Assembly: GCF_006742205.1 (NCBI RefSeq)
Contig: NZ_AP019721.1
Span: 1,612,001-1,676,000 of the forward strand
Direction: 5' to 3'
DNA from: Staphylococcus epidermidis
GTDB lineage: Bacteria > Bacillota > Bacilli > Staphylococcales > Staphylococcaceae
Length of the DNA: 64,000 bases
Part shown: piece after piece, positions 10,339 to 19,922 of the stretch
Position numbering within the stretch: position 1 is the stretch's first letter
Layout: every line of letters starts with the position of its first letter
Program-made: the position numbers and the translations under genes
Notes under the pieces: model-generated
Database searches by the model: none
The model's input: the letters and a program-made list of their open reading frames with translations, nothing else
What the model was told of the DNA's origin: nothing

Positions 10339-11565
10339 TTAGTTACCTTCTTCAGATTCAACGGATGAATTTCTAGAGATTTCTTCAGGAATATCTTCAT
10401 TTTGTTCTATCATATCAGCAAATAATCCATATACATAGCTTTCAGGATTAAACGGTTGTAAGTCATCCATTTTTTCGCCTAAACCAACATATTTAACTGG
10501 AATGTGTAACTCATTTCGAATTGCTAATACAATACCCCCTTTAGCAGTACCGTCTAATTTAGTTAAAACTATACCTGAGACATTTGTAACTTCCTTAAAT
10601 GAACGTGCTTGTGAAAGTGCATTTTGACCAGTTGTTGCATCCAAACATAATAAAGCTTCATGGGGGGCATCAGGTATTGCACGATTAATCACACGTTTCA
10701 TTTTATCTAACTCTTGCATTAAATTAGATTTATTTTGCAAGCGTCCTGCAGTATCACAAATTAAAATATCTACGCCTTTATTTTTTGCGGCATTAATCGC
10801 ATCATATACTACTGCTGCAGGGTCAGAACCTTCGTTTTGACTCACAACTTCAACACCAACACGTTCTCCCCAGACGTTTAATTGTTGAATTGCTCCAGCT
10901 CTGAAGGTATCACCAGCGGCTAACATTACTTTTTTACCTTCTTGTTGATAACGATAAGCTAATTTACCAATTGTTGTTGTTTTGCCGACACCATTCACAC
11001 CAACCATCAGTATGACATTTAAACGTCCATCTTCAATATTCATTGCTTCAGAATGATCGTCCTCTTGATGATAGATTTCTACAATCTTCTCAACTATAAC
11101 TTCTCTTAAGTCTTCTGTTTCTTGTATATTACGTCTTTGTGCTTCTGTACGTAGCTCATCAGTTAATTTCATAACGGTATTAAAACCAACGTCCGCAGTA
11201 ATAAGCATTTCTTCCAGAGCTTCGAAGAAATCTTCGTCAACTTTTCTATATCGAGCAATTAAATTATTTAACTGTTCTTGGAAGTTTTGACGTGATTTTT
11301 CCAAACCGGCTTTGAATTTTGCTCCAATTTTTTGAGCTTCAATTTCTTCAAAATCTTCAATCGATATCAAGCCATCTTCGTCAAAATCAGCTTCACTTAA
11401 TTTTTTAGGTTTCTTTTTGGGTTTAACTTGTTCATCAGAATCATTCGGGTCCATTGAATCTGAGTCACTATTAGCATTTGAATCTACAGTTTCATCTAGG
11501 TCTTTTTGAATATCATCTTCACTTTTACTAGAAAATTTATCTTTCAGACGTTTAAAAAAACTCAT
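10339..11565 (-). CDS. ftsY: Signal recognition particle receptor FtsY
   Basis: FtsY is the membrane-associated SRP receptor GTPase. The 408-residue protein has an acidic N-terminal A domain (1-80), then the N domain, then the G domain with P-loop [10 protein letters not shown] (about 189-198), [15 protein letters not shown] and [10 protein letters not shown]. Within the A domain [12 protein letters not shown] (60-71) satisfies the PROSITE EF-hand loop pattern, which is unusual for FtsY. The start ATG overlaps the smc TGA (ATGA), with the ribosome binding site inside the end of smc. It is part of the SRP gene group with ylxM and ffh. Confidence 0.97.
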   Translation of the reverse strand: MSFFKRLKDKFSSKSEDDIQKDLDETVDSNANSDSDSMDPNDSDEQVKPKKKPKKLSEADFDEDGLISIEDFEEIEAQKIGAKFKAGLEKSRQNFQEQLNNLIARYRKVDEDFFEALEEMLITADVGFNTVMKLTDELRTEAQRRNIQETEDLREVIVEKIVEIYHQEDDHSEAMNIEDGRLNVILMVGVNGVGKTTTIGKLAYRYQQEGKKVMLAAGDTFRAGAIQQLNVWGERVGVEVVSQNEGSDPAAVVYDAINAAKNKGVDILICDTAGRLQNKSNLMQELDKMKRVINRAIPDAPHEALLCLDATTGQNALSQARSFKEVTNVSGIVLTKLDGTAKGGIVLAIRNELHIPVKYVGLGEKMDDLQPFNPESYVYGLFADMIEQNEDIPEEISRNSSVESEEGN

Positions 11566-14500
11566 GCTTGTTCCTCCTTCATAACCTCATCTATTGTATT
11601 TAGGTTGACGCTAACTAACTTAGAAACACCAGACTCTTGCATTGTTACACCATATAAACGATCAGAAAACTCCATCGTTCCCTTCCGATGTGTAATTACA
11701 ATGAATTGTGTTTCTGTAGATAATTCATTTAAATATTGGGCATATCGTATCACATTCGCTTCATCTAATGCCGCTTCTACTTCATCTAGTATAACAAAAG
11801 GTGCTGATCGAACTTTGAGAATGGCGAACAATAATGCTATAGCACTTAAAGCACGTTCACCACCGCTTAATAATGAAAGATGTTGTAATTTCTTTCCTGG
11901 CGGTTGTACGATGATATCAACGCCAGCAGACAAATAGTCATCTTCAGTTAAACGAAGTTCTGCTTGTCCACCACCAAATAATTGCTTAAACACTGTCGTA
12001 AAATGATCTTGAACCGCATGAAATGTTGTCTTAAAACGTCCTTCAACTTCTTTATCCATTTCATGAATGATTTGTTCTAAGGTTTCTTTTGCTTCTCTTA
12101 AATCTGTTCGTTGCTCATTTAAAAATGTGTATCGTTCATTCAACTCTTCAAATTGTTCTATTGCATTTAAATTTACAGGACCTAATTCATCGATTGACAT
12201 CTTCGTTAATTTTACTTTTTTACGCAAATTGTCAATTGTTTCATCAGAATCATATTCCATTCTTGCACGTTCTACTGTGAGTTGATACGTGTCATTTAAA
12301 TGATCTATTGCATGGTTGATTAATACATCTAGCTTTGATTGTTTTGCTTTAATATCTTGATAATGATTTTCTATAGAAAGTATATCTTGATGACATTTTT
12401 GAAGCTGACTTTCATTTATTTCGATTTTCTCATTAAGATCTTTACGTTGCTGTTTAATCTCACTAAGTTGTTGATTTAAATTTTGTCTTACATTTTCTTG
12501 TTGCTGAATTTGCTCTTTCAACTTTTCAAAAGCATCTTTACCCATCATTTCATCTGAATTAAACAATTTGATTTTTTCATTTACTTCAATTTTTTGACGT
12601 TCTGAATCGCTAAGTTGTTTATCTAAACGTTCATAAACTTGCTTTTGCGATTTAATTCGCTCTTTAACAACAGCTAAATCAGATTGTTTTTGATGTAGTT
12701 GTTGTTGTGTTTGATGTGTCGAAGCTTTTCCTTCTTTTGATAATTGTGTATATCTTTCAATATCACTTTCTAGTTGCTTCAATTGTTGTTGTATCTCAAT
12801 TAAATGATTTTGTTTTTCTTTTAATGTTTCTTTACTTTTATCACTTTGATATCCATCATTTTTTTCAAATTCGAACTCTTCATGTTCATTTTTAAGATGT
12901 GCTTCTTGTGTTTTTAGTCTATCCAGTTCTAATTCGTGATGATGTACTTGTTCTTTTAAATTGTTGTACTGCTGACTTGCACTAAAATATTGTTCACTTA
13001 ATTGTTCAGCTTGTGTTTTTTGTTCTTTAAACTGACGTTCAAATTCTGCTGTTTGTCGTTGATAATCTTCAAGTTGATTTCGCATTGTTGATAATTCATC
13101 TTTTTGTGACAATATACTTTTTGTTTTACGTGCTCCTCCACCTGTCATGGAACCACCAGGATTTACAACATCACCTTCTAAAGTTACTATTCTTGTCCGA
13201 TATCGAATGGCACGTGCAAGTTCATTTGCATGTTTTAAATTTTCTACAATGATGGTATTACCTAATAAATTTTCAATGATGTTTTGATATTTAGCAGATA
13301 CATTTATGGCATCAGATGCAATATTAATGAACCCTTGTGAACCACGAGCTACATCTTTAATGTCAGCAGCTACATGTCTTGGTTGAATCACGTTTAATGG
13401 TAAAAAAGTAGCACGACCTAAACCTCTTTGCTTCAAGTACTGGATTGCTTGGCGACCGTCTTTTTCATTATCAACAATAACGTGCTGTAACGATGCACCT
13501 AAGGCGGTTTCAATCGCTTGTGTCATTTCTGAAGGAACGTTAATCACTTCTGCAACCGCACCATGAATTCCTCTTAATTCTTTATCTTTTGCTTTCAAAA
13601 TGTGCTTTACACCATTAAAGAAATACGTGTAATCTTCCTCTTGAGTAGCTAAACTATCAATTCTTGATTTTAACTTTTCATTATAACGATAGGCTTGATA
13701 TAGTTTATTTTCATATTCAGATAGAAGTCTTTTAGAATCTGTCAACTGTTGTTCTAATTGTTGAATATTTTGTTCTACTTTTTCCATAGATTTCTTAGAA
13801 CTTTGGTATTCCTTTTGTGTTTGAGTAATATTTTGTTGAATGTCTTTAAGTTGATTGAAAGCCTCTACTAAACGCGAATCTAATCGTGATTTTTTTGCTT
13901 CATTTTCATTGATTGTATGTTCTAAAAATCTTATATCATTATTAACATCTGATTGTTCTGACATCAATGTATAATAACTATTTTTAATTTCTTCTAGTTT
14001 TTCGTCGTGTTGTTCATCGGATATATAAAGAAGTGACTCTAATTCTTTAACTTCCTTGTTTAATTGCTTTTGCTTATTTTTTAACTCAGCTAATAATTTT
14101 TCATTTTGGGCTTTTTCATTTTTAATAGAATCAATTTGTGATTCTAAATTATCTAATTCTTCCTCATATCTTGCATTTGTTTCTGATTGGTTTTTCTTTC
14201 TTTCTTCTAATACATTTAGCTTACCTGATAATTGCTCATAATTCTCAGTTGCTTTAACTAATTCATAATTTAACTTTTCAATGTCATAATCGTTTTGTTG
14301 ACGTTTACCTTTATATTTTTGTAGTAACTGATTGATTTGAGCTTGTTGACCTTCTTTCTCAGCCTGTTGACTCTTTAGGTGATTTAAACGCTCATCTAAT
14401 CGCTGATTATCTTCAGTATAATGATCAATGTCAGATACTGTAACGATGACATCACTTTGCTCCATCTCTTTAGATAATTGCTTATATTCTTTAGCAATGG

Positions 14501-15131
14501 CCGCCTCTTCTTTTAACGGTTTCACTCGTCCCTCTAAATCATATAAGATATCTTCGACTCGATTAAGATTATCTTCAGTATGGTCAAGTTTTTGAATCGA
14601 TTCAGCTTTACGTTTTTTATATTTAAGTACTCCGGCAGATTCTTCAATAATTTGTCGACGATTGATTGGTTTTGCATTCAATATTTCATCTACTCTTCCT
14701 TGAGAAATAATACTAAATGCTTCCTTTCCAAGTCCTGAATCGAGAAATAAATCTATAATATCCTTTAACCGTGCACGATCATTATTTAAATAATATTCAC
14801 TCTCACCACTTCGATAGAGACGGCGTGTGACAACTAATTCCTCAGAATCAATTTGTAGTTTTTGTGAATGATTATCTAATTTAAGTTTTACTTCAGCAAA
14901 ATTTTGAGCTTTTCTATGTTCAGCACCTGAAAAAATGATATCTTCCATTTTAGCACCGCGTAGTGATTTGGCAGACTGTTCACCTAGTACCCATTTAATT
15001 GCATCAGTAATATTACTTTTACCACTTCCATTAGGACCAACAATAGCTGTCACACCTTTATCAAATTGAACATTGGTATGGTCGGCAAAAGATTTAAATC
15101 CTATGGCATCAATTGATTTTAAATAAACCAT
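11562..15131 (-). CDS. smc: Chromosome segregation ATPase SMC
   Basis: SMC forms, with ScpA and ScpB, the condensin that organises newly replicated origins. The 1189 residues show the canonical layout: an N-terminal ATPase half with Walker A GPNGSGKSN (32-40), a coiled coil to about 500, the hinge at about 510-670 ending in GGSMTGGGARK, the returning coiled coil, and the C-terminal half with signature LSGGERALSAIALLFA and Walker B VILDEVEAALDEAN. It starts at ATG after AAGGAGA. ftsY follows with a 4-nt overlap and rnc precedes it by 126 nt. Confidence 0.98.
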   Translation of the reverse strand: MVYLKSIDAIGFKSFADHTNVQFDKGVTAIVGPNGSGKSNITDAIKWVLGEQSAKSLRGAKMEDIIFSGAEHRKAQNFAEVKLKLDNHSQKLQIDSEELVVTRRLYRSGESEYYLNNDRARLKDIIDLFLDSGLGKEAFSIISQGRVDEILNAKPINRRQIIEESAGVLKYKKRKAESIQKLDHTEDNLNRVEDILYDLEGRVKPLKEEAAIAKEYKQLSKEMEQSDVIVTVSDIDHYTEDNQRLDERLNHLKSQQAEKEGQQAQINQLLQKYKGKRQQNDYDIEKLNYELVKATENYEQLSGKLNVLEERKKNQSETNARYEEELDNLESQIDSIKNEKAQNEKLLAELKNKQKQLNKEVKELESLLYISDEQHDEKLEEIKNSYYTLMSEQSDVNNDIRFLEHTINENEAKKSRLDSRLVEAFNQLKDIQQNITQTQKEYQSSKKSMEKVEQNIQQLEQQLTDSKRLLSEYENKLYQAYRYNEKLKSRIDSLATQEEDYTYFFNGVKHILKAKDKELRGIHGAVAEVINVPSEMTQAIETALGASLQHVIVDNEKDGRQAIQYLKQRGLGRATFLPLNVIQPRHVAADIKDVARGSQGFINIASDAINVSAKYQNIIENLLGNTIIVENLKHANELARAIRYRTRIVTLEGDVVNPGGSMTGGGARKTKSILSQKDELSTMRNQLEDYQRQTAEFERQFKEQKTQAEQLSEQYFSASQQYNNLKEQVHHHELELDRLKTQEAHLKNEHEEFEFEKNDGYQSDKSKETLKEKQNHLIEIQQQLKQLESDIERYTQLSKEGKASTHQTQQQLHQKQSDLAVVKERIKSQKQVYERLDKQLSDSERQKIEVNEKIKLFNSDEMMGKDAFEKLKEQIQQQENVRQNLNQQLSEIKQQRKDLNEKIEINESQLQKCHQDILSIENHYQDIKAKQSKLDVLINHAIDHLNDTYQLTVERARMEYDSDETIDNLRKKVKLTKMSIDELGPVNLNAIEQFEELNERYTFLNEQRTDLREAKETLEQIIHEMDKEVEGRFKTTFHAVQDHFTTVFKQLFGGGQAELRLTEDDYLSAGVDIIVQPPGKKLQHLSLLSGGERALSAIALLFAILKVRSAPFVILDEVEAALDEANVIRYAQYLNELSTETQFIVITHRKGTMEFSDRLYGVTMQESGVSKLVSVNLNTIDEVMKEEQA

Positions 15132-15220
15132 TGTATTCTCCTTATCACAGTCGTGTTGAGTTGATAAGCTTGGGGCTATATTAACAATTATTAAAAATTA
15201 TCAATATAGATTAAAGCTTT

Positions 15221-15249
15221 ATATGATAATCAATCATAGATTATCATAT
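15221..15249. repeat. 11-bp perfect inverted repeat between rnc and smc
   Basis: ATATGATAATC and GATTATCATAT flank a 7-nt loop. A T5 run follows on the plus strand, whereas transcription of both neighbours is on the minus strand. As a terminator it would stop only antisense RNA. On the minus strand it would be a structured spacer in the rnc-smc message. Confidence 0.6.
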
Positions 15250-15257
15250 TTTTATAA

Positions 15258-15995
15258 TTATAATGATTTTTTATTTTTCATTAGTTTATACGCTTGTTCT
15301 GCTGCCTTTTGTTCGGATTCTTTCTTTGTCTTTCCTTTACCCTCTGCAACTGCTTTATTTTCTAAAATCACTTCCGATGTAAATAGTCTATGATGTGCGG
15401 GACCCTCTTCTTTAATTAATTGGTATGTCACATCTCCTTTATTTTGGCTATGTACATATTCTTGGAATTGTGTTTTAAAGTCTACGACGCCAACAAGCTC
15501 GTCATCTTCTACATACGGAAAGATGACTTTTTCAGCAAATGTCCATACTGAATCTAAACCTTGATCTAAATATAGTGCACCTACAAAAGCTTCAAATGCA
15601 TCTGAAATAAGGGAAGGTCTTGTTCTGCCTCCTGTCTTCTCTTCACCTTTACCTAATAAAATCAGTTCGTTTAATTTAATTTTATTCGCAAATATCACAA
15701 GTGAAGGTTCACAAACAATTGTTGCGCGCATCTTTGTCAAATTACCTTCTGGTAAATGAGGATGTCTGTCAAAAAGATAGCGTGAAACCGTCAATTCTAA
15801 TACCGCATCACCTAAAAATTCTAAGCGTTCGTTGTGTTCTAAACGATTCATATTAAAGTCATTAATAAAACTTGAATGAGAGAATGCCTGTTGATATAAA
15901 TCAATATTTTTAAAATGTAACCCTAACGACTTCATCTTATCAGTAAATTTTTGTTGAAAATCATGTACCATTTCTTTCTTTTTCTGGTTAGTCAC
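15258..15995 (-). CDS. rnc: Ribonuclease III
   Basis: RNase III cleaves double-stranded RNA, including rRNA precursors and antisense duplexes. The 245 residues contain the catalytic signature [14 protein letters not shown] (about 52-65), the second acidic site [14 protein letters not shown], and a C-terminal double-stranded RNA binding domain (about 170-240, ending [16 protein letters not shown]). The start is GTG, with AGGAGG 8 nt upstream; no in-frame ATG gives the family N-terminus. It lies between acpP and smc, as in other staphylococci. Confidence 0.97.
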   Translation of the reverse strand: MTNQKKKEMVHDFQQKFTDKMKSLGLHFKNIDLYQQAFSHSSFINDFNMNRLEHNERLEFLGDAVLELTVSRYLFDRHPHLPEGNLTKMRATIVCEPSLVIFANKIKLNELILLGKGEEKTGGRTRPSLISDAFEAFVGALYLDQGLDSVWTFAEKVIFPYVEDDELVGVVDFKTQFQEYVHSQNKGDVTYQLIKEEGPAHHRLFTSEVILENKAVAEGKGKTKKESEQKAAEQAYKLMKNKKSL

Positions 15996-16064
15996 AACCT
16001 AACCTCCTAACTATAAATTTCAAAAGCTTAATTTAATTTTACGTGAAAACAGACTAAAACTAAA

Positions 16065-16099
16065 GAAAAAATCTGAGCCGACGAGAAGACGACTCAGAT
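16065..16099 (-). terminator. Terminator after acpP
   Basis: ATCTGAG and CTCAGAT (with further CG/CG pairs inside) form a stem followed by T6 on the minus strand, shortly after the acpP stop codon. It separates the fatty-acid genes from rnc-smc. Confidence 0.85.
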
Positions 16100-16109
16100 A
16101 TTAATCATT

Positions 16110-16343
16110 TTATTTTTCAAGGCTGTTGATGTATTTAACAGCATCACCAACAGTGTTGATTTTTTCTGCTTCTTCATCAGGAATTTCAGTACCAAATTCG
16201 TCTTCTAATTCCATTACTAATTCAGCGATATCAAGTGAGTCAGCGCCTAAATCATCTTTGAATGATGCGTCTTCTGTTACCTTATCAGCATCTACGCCTA
16301 AACGATCAACGATGATGTCTTTTACTTTATCGAAGTTTTCCAC
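16110..16343 (-). CDS. acpP: Acyl carrier protein
   Basis: Acyl carrier protein carries growing acyl chains on a phosphopantetheine arm during fatty-acid synthesis. The 77-residue acidic helical protein has the attachment motif GADSLD with Ser36. The start is GTG, 9 nt after a strong AAAGGAGG. It is the last gene of the fapR-plsX-fabD-fabG-acpP group but is set off from fabG by 226 nt holding two copies of a 42-nt element, so it may have its own promoter or RNA processing, in line with the large amounts of ACP a cell needs. Confidence 0.98.
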   Translation of the reverse strand: MENFDKVKDIIVDRLGVDADKVTEDASFKDDLGADSLDIAELVMELEDEFGTEIPDEEAEKINTVGDAVKYINSLEK

Positions 16344-16445
16344 GTCGCTTCACCTCCTTTTAAAGAGTCTTTTGATAGACTATTTTATTTTCCCATTTTA
16401 CTTTCTAAAATACAAGTAGAATTTTAGAAACACTTAATGCAATAA

Positions 16446-16487
16446 GTATTTAGTGTTTCTTATACATGAGTCTCAGCTCATGTGTTC
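16446..16487. repeat. 42-nt direct repeat, copy 1 (fabG-acpP spacer)
   Basis: This element begins GTATTTAGTGTTTCTTATAC and is repeated 63 nt later with one T/C difference. Each copy holds a 7-bp dyad (ACATGAG/CTCATGT, 6-nt loop). Copy 1 can also pair its AGTGTTTCT with AGAAACACT at 16426-16434. Confidence 0.85.
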
Positions 16488-16508
16488 CTCTTTTCACTTA
16501 ATACATAG

Positions 16509-16550
16509 GTATTTAGTGTTTCTTATACATGAGCCTCAGCTCATGTGTTC
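16509..16550. repeat. 42-nt direct repeat, copy 2 (fabG-acpP spacer)
   Basis: Second copy of the element at 16446, identical except for one base. It lies just after the fabG stop codon on the minus strand. There is no T run, so the dyad in it is not an intrinsic terminator. Confidence 0.85.
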
Positions 16551-16569
16551 GTTTGCTCCTTTTCGAACA

Positions 16570-17304
16570 TTACATATACATTCCACCGTTAACATGAATT
16601 GTTTGGCCTGTAATATATTTAGCTTTATCAGAAGCTAGGAAGGCAACAGTATTAGCTATATCTGTATCTTCTCCAAAACGTTTTAAAGGAATTTGCTCTA
16701 ACATTTGATCCTTCAAATCATCACTTAAAGCATTTGTCATGTCTGAAACGATGAAACCAGGTGCTACAGCGTTCACTGTAATACCTCGTGATGCTAGTTC
16801 TCGTGCTGCAGTTTTTGTTAATCCAATGACACCTGCTTTTGTTGCAACATAGTTTGCTTGTCCAGGATTACCCATTGCACCAACAATACTAGTTAGATTA
16901 ATGATTGCACCACTACGTTGACGCAACATTTGTGGCGTTACTTTTTGAATACAGTTAAACACACCTTTTAAGTTCGTATCAATCACGTCATCCCATTCTT
17001 GTTCTTTCATACGCATAAGTAAGTTGTCTTTAGTTATCCCTGCATTGTTAACCAATACATCTACAGAACCAAACTGACTTACCACTTCTTTAATCATTTC
17101 TTTAACTTCATCGCCTTTTGCAACATTGGCTTGTATTGCAAAGCTTTCTACACCTTTAGCTTTAATTTCTTCAACAACTGCTTCTGCTTTATCTTTACTT
17201 CCAGCATAATTGACAGCTACATTATATCCTTCTTCCGCTAATTGCAATGCAATGCTTCTACCAATACCACGAGAAGCACCTGTAACTAAAGCACTTTTAT
17301 TCAT
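16570..17304 (-). CDS. fabG: 3-oxoacyl-[acyl-carrier-protein] reductase
   Basis: FabG reduces 3-oxoacyl-ACP with NADPH in each round of fatty-acid elongation. The 244-residue short-chain dehydrogenase shows the cofactor motif GASRGIG (9-15), NNAG (about 86-89), the catalytic Ser in NLTSIVG, and YVATKAG with the catalytic Tyr and Lys. It ends with INGGMYM-like HVNGGMYM, typical of FabG. The ATG lies inside the end of fabD (8-nt overlap) with AAGGATGG upstream, indicating coupled translation. Confidence 0.97.
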   Translation of the reverse strand: MNKSALVTGASRGIGRSIALQLAEEGYNVAVNYAGSKDKAEAVVEEIKAKGVESFAIQANVAKGDEVKEMIKEVVSQFGSVDVLVNNAGITKDNLLMRMKEQEWDDVIDTNLKGVFNCIQKVTPQMLRQRSGAIINLTSIVGAMGNPGQANYVATKAGVIGLTKTAARELASRGITVNAVAPGFIVSDMTNALSDDLKDQMLEQIPLKRFGEDTDIANTVAFLASDKAKYITGQTIHVNGGMYM

Positions 17305-18223
17305 GATTATTCCATCCTTTCACATCTTCGAGTGTTTGAATTGAAGTGATTTTTACATCTCGATTTATTTTTTTGATAAGCCCAGATAATACTTTTCCCG
17401 GTCCAATTTCAATAAAGTGATCGACACCTTGATTAATCAACCACTTCGTTGATTGAATAAATTGAACAGGTGAATATAATTGTTTAACCATATTGCGTTT
17501 AATTACTTCAGCATCGGTTTCTCCCTTTGCATTAACATTCTGAACAACTGGATAATTAGCATTATGCCATTCAAATTGATTAATGAAATTAGCAAAATCC
17601 TCTTCAATAACTTTCATCATTGAAGAATGAAAAGGACCGGAAACAGCTAATGGAAGAACGCGTTTAGCACCAAGTTCTTTGCCCTTTTTTACTAATTCAT
17701 CAATTAAAGATTTATGTCCAGACACCACGATTTGACCTGGTGAGTTAATATTAGCAGGTTCAATTAACTGTTCTTTTGTAGATAACGTTTGACATATCTT
17801 ATCAACATCATCATAATCCAAACCTAATACTGCTGCCATACCTCCAACACCGTTAGGAAACGCTCGAGCCATAAGTTGGCCACGTTTACGCACAATTCTA
17901 ACCGCATCTTCAAAAGATAATACACCACTAGCAACTAAGCTTGAATATTCTCCTAAGCTATGTCCCATAGTATAATCTACTTTTAAATGATTTAATGATT
18001 CTAGTAACGCAACACTATGCGTTAATAGTGCAGGTTGTGTATTTTCTGTTTCTCCTAATTTCCCATCATTATCAGTAAACATCGTTTCTAGCAAATCAAA
18101 GTCTACTGTCTCTTGAGCTAAATTTAATACTCGAGTCGAGCGTTCCTCTTCATTATATAAGTCACTAGCCACCCCTACTTTTTGTGCACCTTGGCCTGGG
18201 AATACAACTGCTATTTTACCCAT
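17297..18223 (-). CDS. fabD: Malonyl-CoA:ACP transacylase
   Basis: FabD moves malonyl from CoA to ACP, supplying the extender unit for fatty acids. Its 308 residues include FPGQGAQ near the N-terminus, the nucleophile motif [10 protein letters not shown] (about 88-97), and the catalytic His in GPFHSSMM. I chose ATG at 18223, with GGTGAG upstream, giving [16 protein letters not shown] nine bases earlier is also in frame but overlaps the plsX end and lacks a good binding site. The malonyl-CoA it uses is also the ligand that releases FapR from DNA. Confidence 0.97.
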   Translation of the reverse strand: MGKIAVVFPGQGAQKVGVASDLYNEEERSTRVLNLAQETVDFDLLETMFTDNDGKLGETENTQPALLTHSVALLESLNHLKVDYTMGHSLGEYSSLVASGVLSFEDAVRIVRKRGQLMARAFPNGVGGMAAVLGLDYDDVDKICQTLSTKEQLIEPANINSPGQIVVSGHKSLIDELVKKGKELGAKRVLPLAVSGPFHSSMMKVIEEDFANFINQFEWHNANYPVVQNVNAKGETDAEVIKRNMVKQLYSPVQFIQSTKWLINQGVDHFIEIGPGKVLSGLIKKINRDVKITSIQTLEDVKGWNNHE

Positions 18224-18224
18224 T

Positions 18225-19202
18225 TTACTCACCTACTGTATCTTTCATAATTTGAACGATATTCTCTTCACCAGCAATTTTTGCTTGTTTAATTGCAGAA
18301 TAAAATGCTTTAGCGTTTGAACTACCATGAGCTTTTACAACCGTACCATCTAAACCTAATAATACTGATCCACCGTATTCAGAGTAGTCCATTTTCTTAG
18401 CAAATGTTTCTAAATCTTTTTTCAATACTGCACCAGCTAATTTATTTTTGAAGCTACTCATTATTGTTTCTTTCAACATTTTACCTATAGATTTTGCAGT
18501 ACCTTCAAGATTTTTAAGAACCATGTTCCCTGTATAACCATCTGTTACTACGACATCAACATTTCCATCCATAAGTGTTTTTGCTTCAATATTACCTGTA
18601 AAGTTAAATGATTGATTTTTCTCAAATAAATCATATGCTTTTTTAGTTAAAGAATTTCCTTTAGCTGCTTCAGTGCCAATATTAAGAAGTGACACCGAAG
18701 GATTTTGAATACCACGAATTTTTTGAGCGTAAATATTTCCTAATTGCGCATATTGTAGTAAATGTTCTGCTTTAGCATCAGCATTGGCACCAACATCTAA
18801 GAACACAAATCCCTTGCCATCAGTAGTGGGCAATGTTACAACTAATGCAGGTCTCGCTACGCCTTTAATACGTCCAACAATAAATAATCCAGCCGACATT
18901 AAAGCTCCTGTATTTCCAGCTGATACACAACCATCAGCTTCTCCTGATTTTACCGCCTCAGCCATCTTAACCATCGAGCTATCTTTTTTACGTTTAATTG
19001 CACGTACTGGTTCATCTTCCATTTCAATCTTTTCAGTACAATGTCTAAACTCTATTCGCTCATGACTTAAATTGTATTGTGATTCGTCACCAAAAAGAAT
19101 AATTTCCAAATCTTTAAAGTCCTCGACAGCTTTTTTAACTGCATCTAATACAATACCAGGCGCATCATCCCCGCCCATCATATCTACTGCAATTTTAACC
19201 AT
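18225..19202 (-). CDS. plsX: Phosphate acyltransferase PlsX
   Basis: PlsX converts acyl-ACP to acyl-phosphate, the acyl donor for PlsY in Gram-positive phospholipid synthesis. The 325-residue protein begins [15 protein letters not shown] and contains [18 protein letters not shown] and [11 protein letters not shown], all typical of the family. I chose ATG at 19202, two bases after the fapR stop, with GAGGATGA just upstream. The frame is open 15 nt further but family N-termini begin at MVK. It is the second gene of the FapR-controlled operon. Confidence 0.97.
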   Translation of the reverse strand: MVKIAVDMMGGDDAPGIVLDAVKKAVEDFKDLEIILFGDESQYNLSHERIEFRHCTEKIEMEDEPVRAIKRKKDSSMVKMAEAVKSGEADGCVSAGNTGALMSAGLFIVGRIKGVARPALVVTLPTTDGKGFVFLDVGANADAKAEHLLQYAQLGNIYAQKIRGIQNPSVSLLNIGTEAAKGNSLTKKAYDLFEKNQSFNFTGNIEAKTLMDGNVDVVVTDGYTGNMVLKNLEGTAKSIGKMLKETIMSSFKNKLAGAVLKKDLETFAKKMDYSEYGGSVLLGLDGTVVKAHGSSNAKAFYSAIKQAKIAGEENIVQIMKDTVGE

Positions 19203-19203
19203 T

Positions 19204-19764
19204 TCATTCATCCTCACTTGTATAGTACATTTTGAATTTACCTTTAAAAACTAACATATCTGAAACATAAGAATTCACTTCAATAATATAATGCTTATCT
19301 GTTATATCTATGACACGGGCATCTGCTCGAACTGTATCATTTAATTTTACTTTTTCTTTAAATTCAACTTGACTTTCATGTGTCAATACTATTGGTTTAT
19401 GTATAAGAGCTACACATAATGAGTTAGCTTGTGCAAATAAGACGTGCCCTCTAGCAATCTCACTTTTTGCAAAAACAGAATCAATTGTAATTTCAATTAG
19501 AGATTGTGCGCTAACATCAGGATTCACTTGAATCAAATCACCTATAATTTCATTGGCTTCTATTGATTTAATTCGTCCATAATTTTGTTCAGCTACCAAT
19601 TTAATTCTTTTACGTAACTCAGGAATATTTAAATGCGTGCGATCTAAACGTATAGTTTGAATACTTACATCAAACTTCTCACACAATTCATAATCAGTGA
19701 TGAAGGGGTTTAATTCGATAGCCTCTTTAATGGCTACTCGTCTATCGTTTTTCTTTAATTTCAC
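19204..19764 (-). CDS. fapR: Fatty acid and phospholipid biosynthesis repressor FapR
   Basis: FapR represses lipid-synthesis genes and is released by malonyl-CoA. The 186-residue protein has an N-terminal helix-turn-helix ([20 protein letters not shown], about 20-39) and a C-terminal hot-dog fold ligand domain ([13 protein letters not shown] to the end). The start is chosen as GTG at 19764 because AGGGGTGA lies just upstream and the protein then begins MKLKKNDRR as in S. aureus. The longer frame would place the ATG within the operator region with no binding site. It leads fapR-plsX-fabD-fabG and represses itself through the operator at 19781-19797. Confidence 0.95.
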
Positions 19765-19780
19765 ACGCTCACCCCTCATT

Positions 19781-19797
19781 TTAGTACCAAGTCTTAA
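19781..19797 (-). promoter_or_regulatory. FapR operator
   Basis: On the minus strand TTAAGACTTGGTACTAA resembles the 17-bp FapR palindrome. The right half GTACTAA is perfect and the left half matches 5 of 7. It lies just downstream of the predicted promoter, where bound FapR would block transcription. Confidence 0.75.
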
Positions 19798-19810
19798 ATA
19801 TTCCTTAAAT

Positions 19811-19840
19811 ATCATAACACTTTCTTTATCTATTACTCAA
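19811..19840 (-). promoter_or_regulatory. Sigma-A promoter of the fapR operon
   Basis: TTGAGT (19835-19840) and TATGAT (19811-19816) on the minus strand are 18 bp apart. The expected transcription start falls about 7 bases before the FapR operator. Confidence 0.65.
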
Positions 19841-19922
19841 CAATAAACTGTATCAATCTATATTCAGCTGATTGTATCTTTTAATAAAATCAAAATATAT
19901 CTTTGAATAGTATAATATTTTT

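Noticed and set aside
10338-10400. 21-codon N-terminal extension of ylxM
   Set aside because: Lies within ftsY coding sequence; the family N-terminus starts at MGQND one base after the ftsY stop.
11506-11937. 143-codon plus-strand frame across ftsY and smc
   Set aside because: Antisense to the SMC C-terminal ATPase motifs.
15221-15249. Terminator of rnc
   Set aside because: The stem is perfect but the T run is on the plus strand, whereas rnc is transcribed from the minus strand.
19765-19815. Longer fapR with ATG at 19815 or 19779
   Set aside because: Both ATGs lie beside the promoter and operator with no binding site; GTG at 19764 has AGGGGTGA and fits the S. aureus N-terminus.
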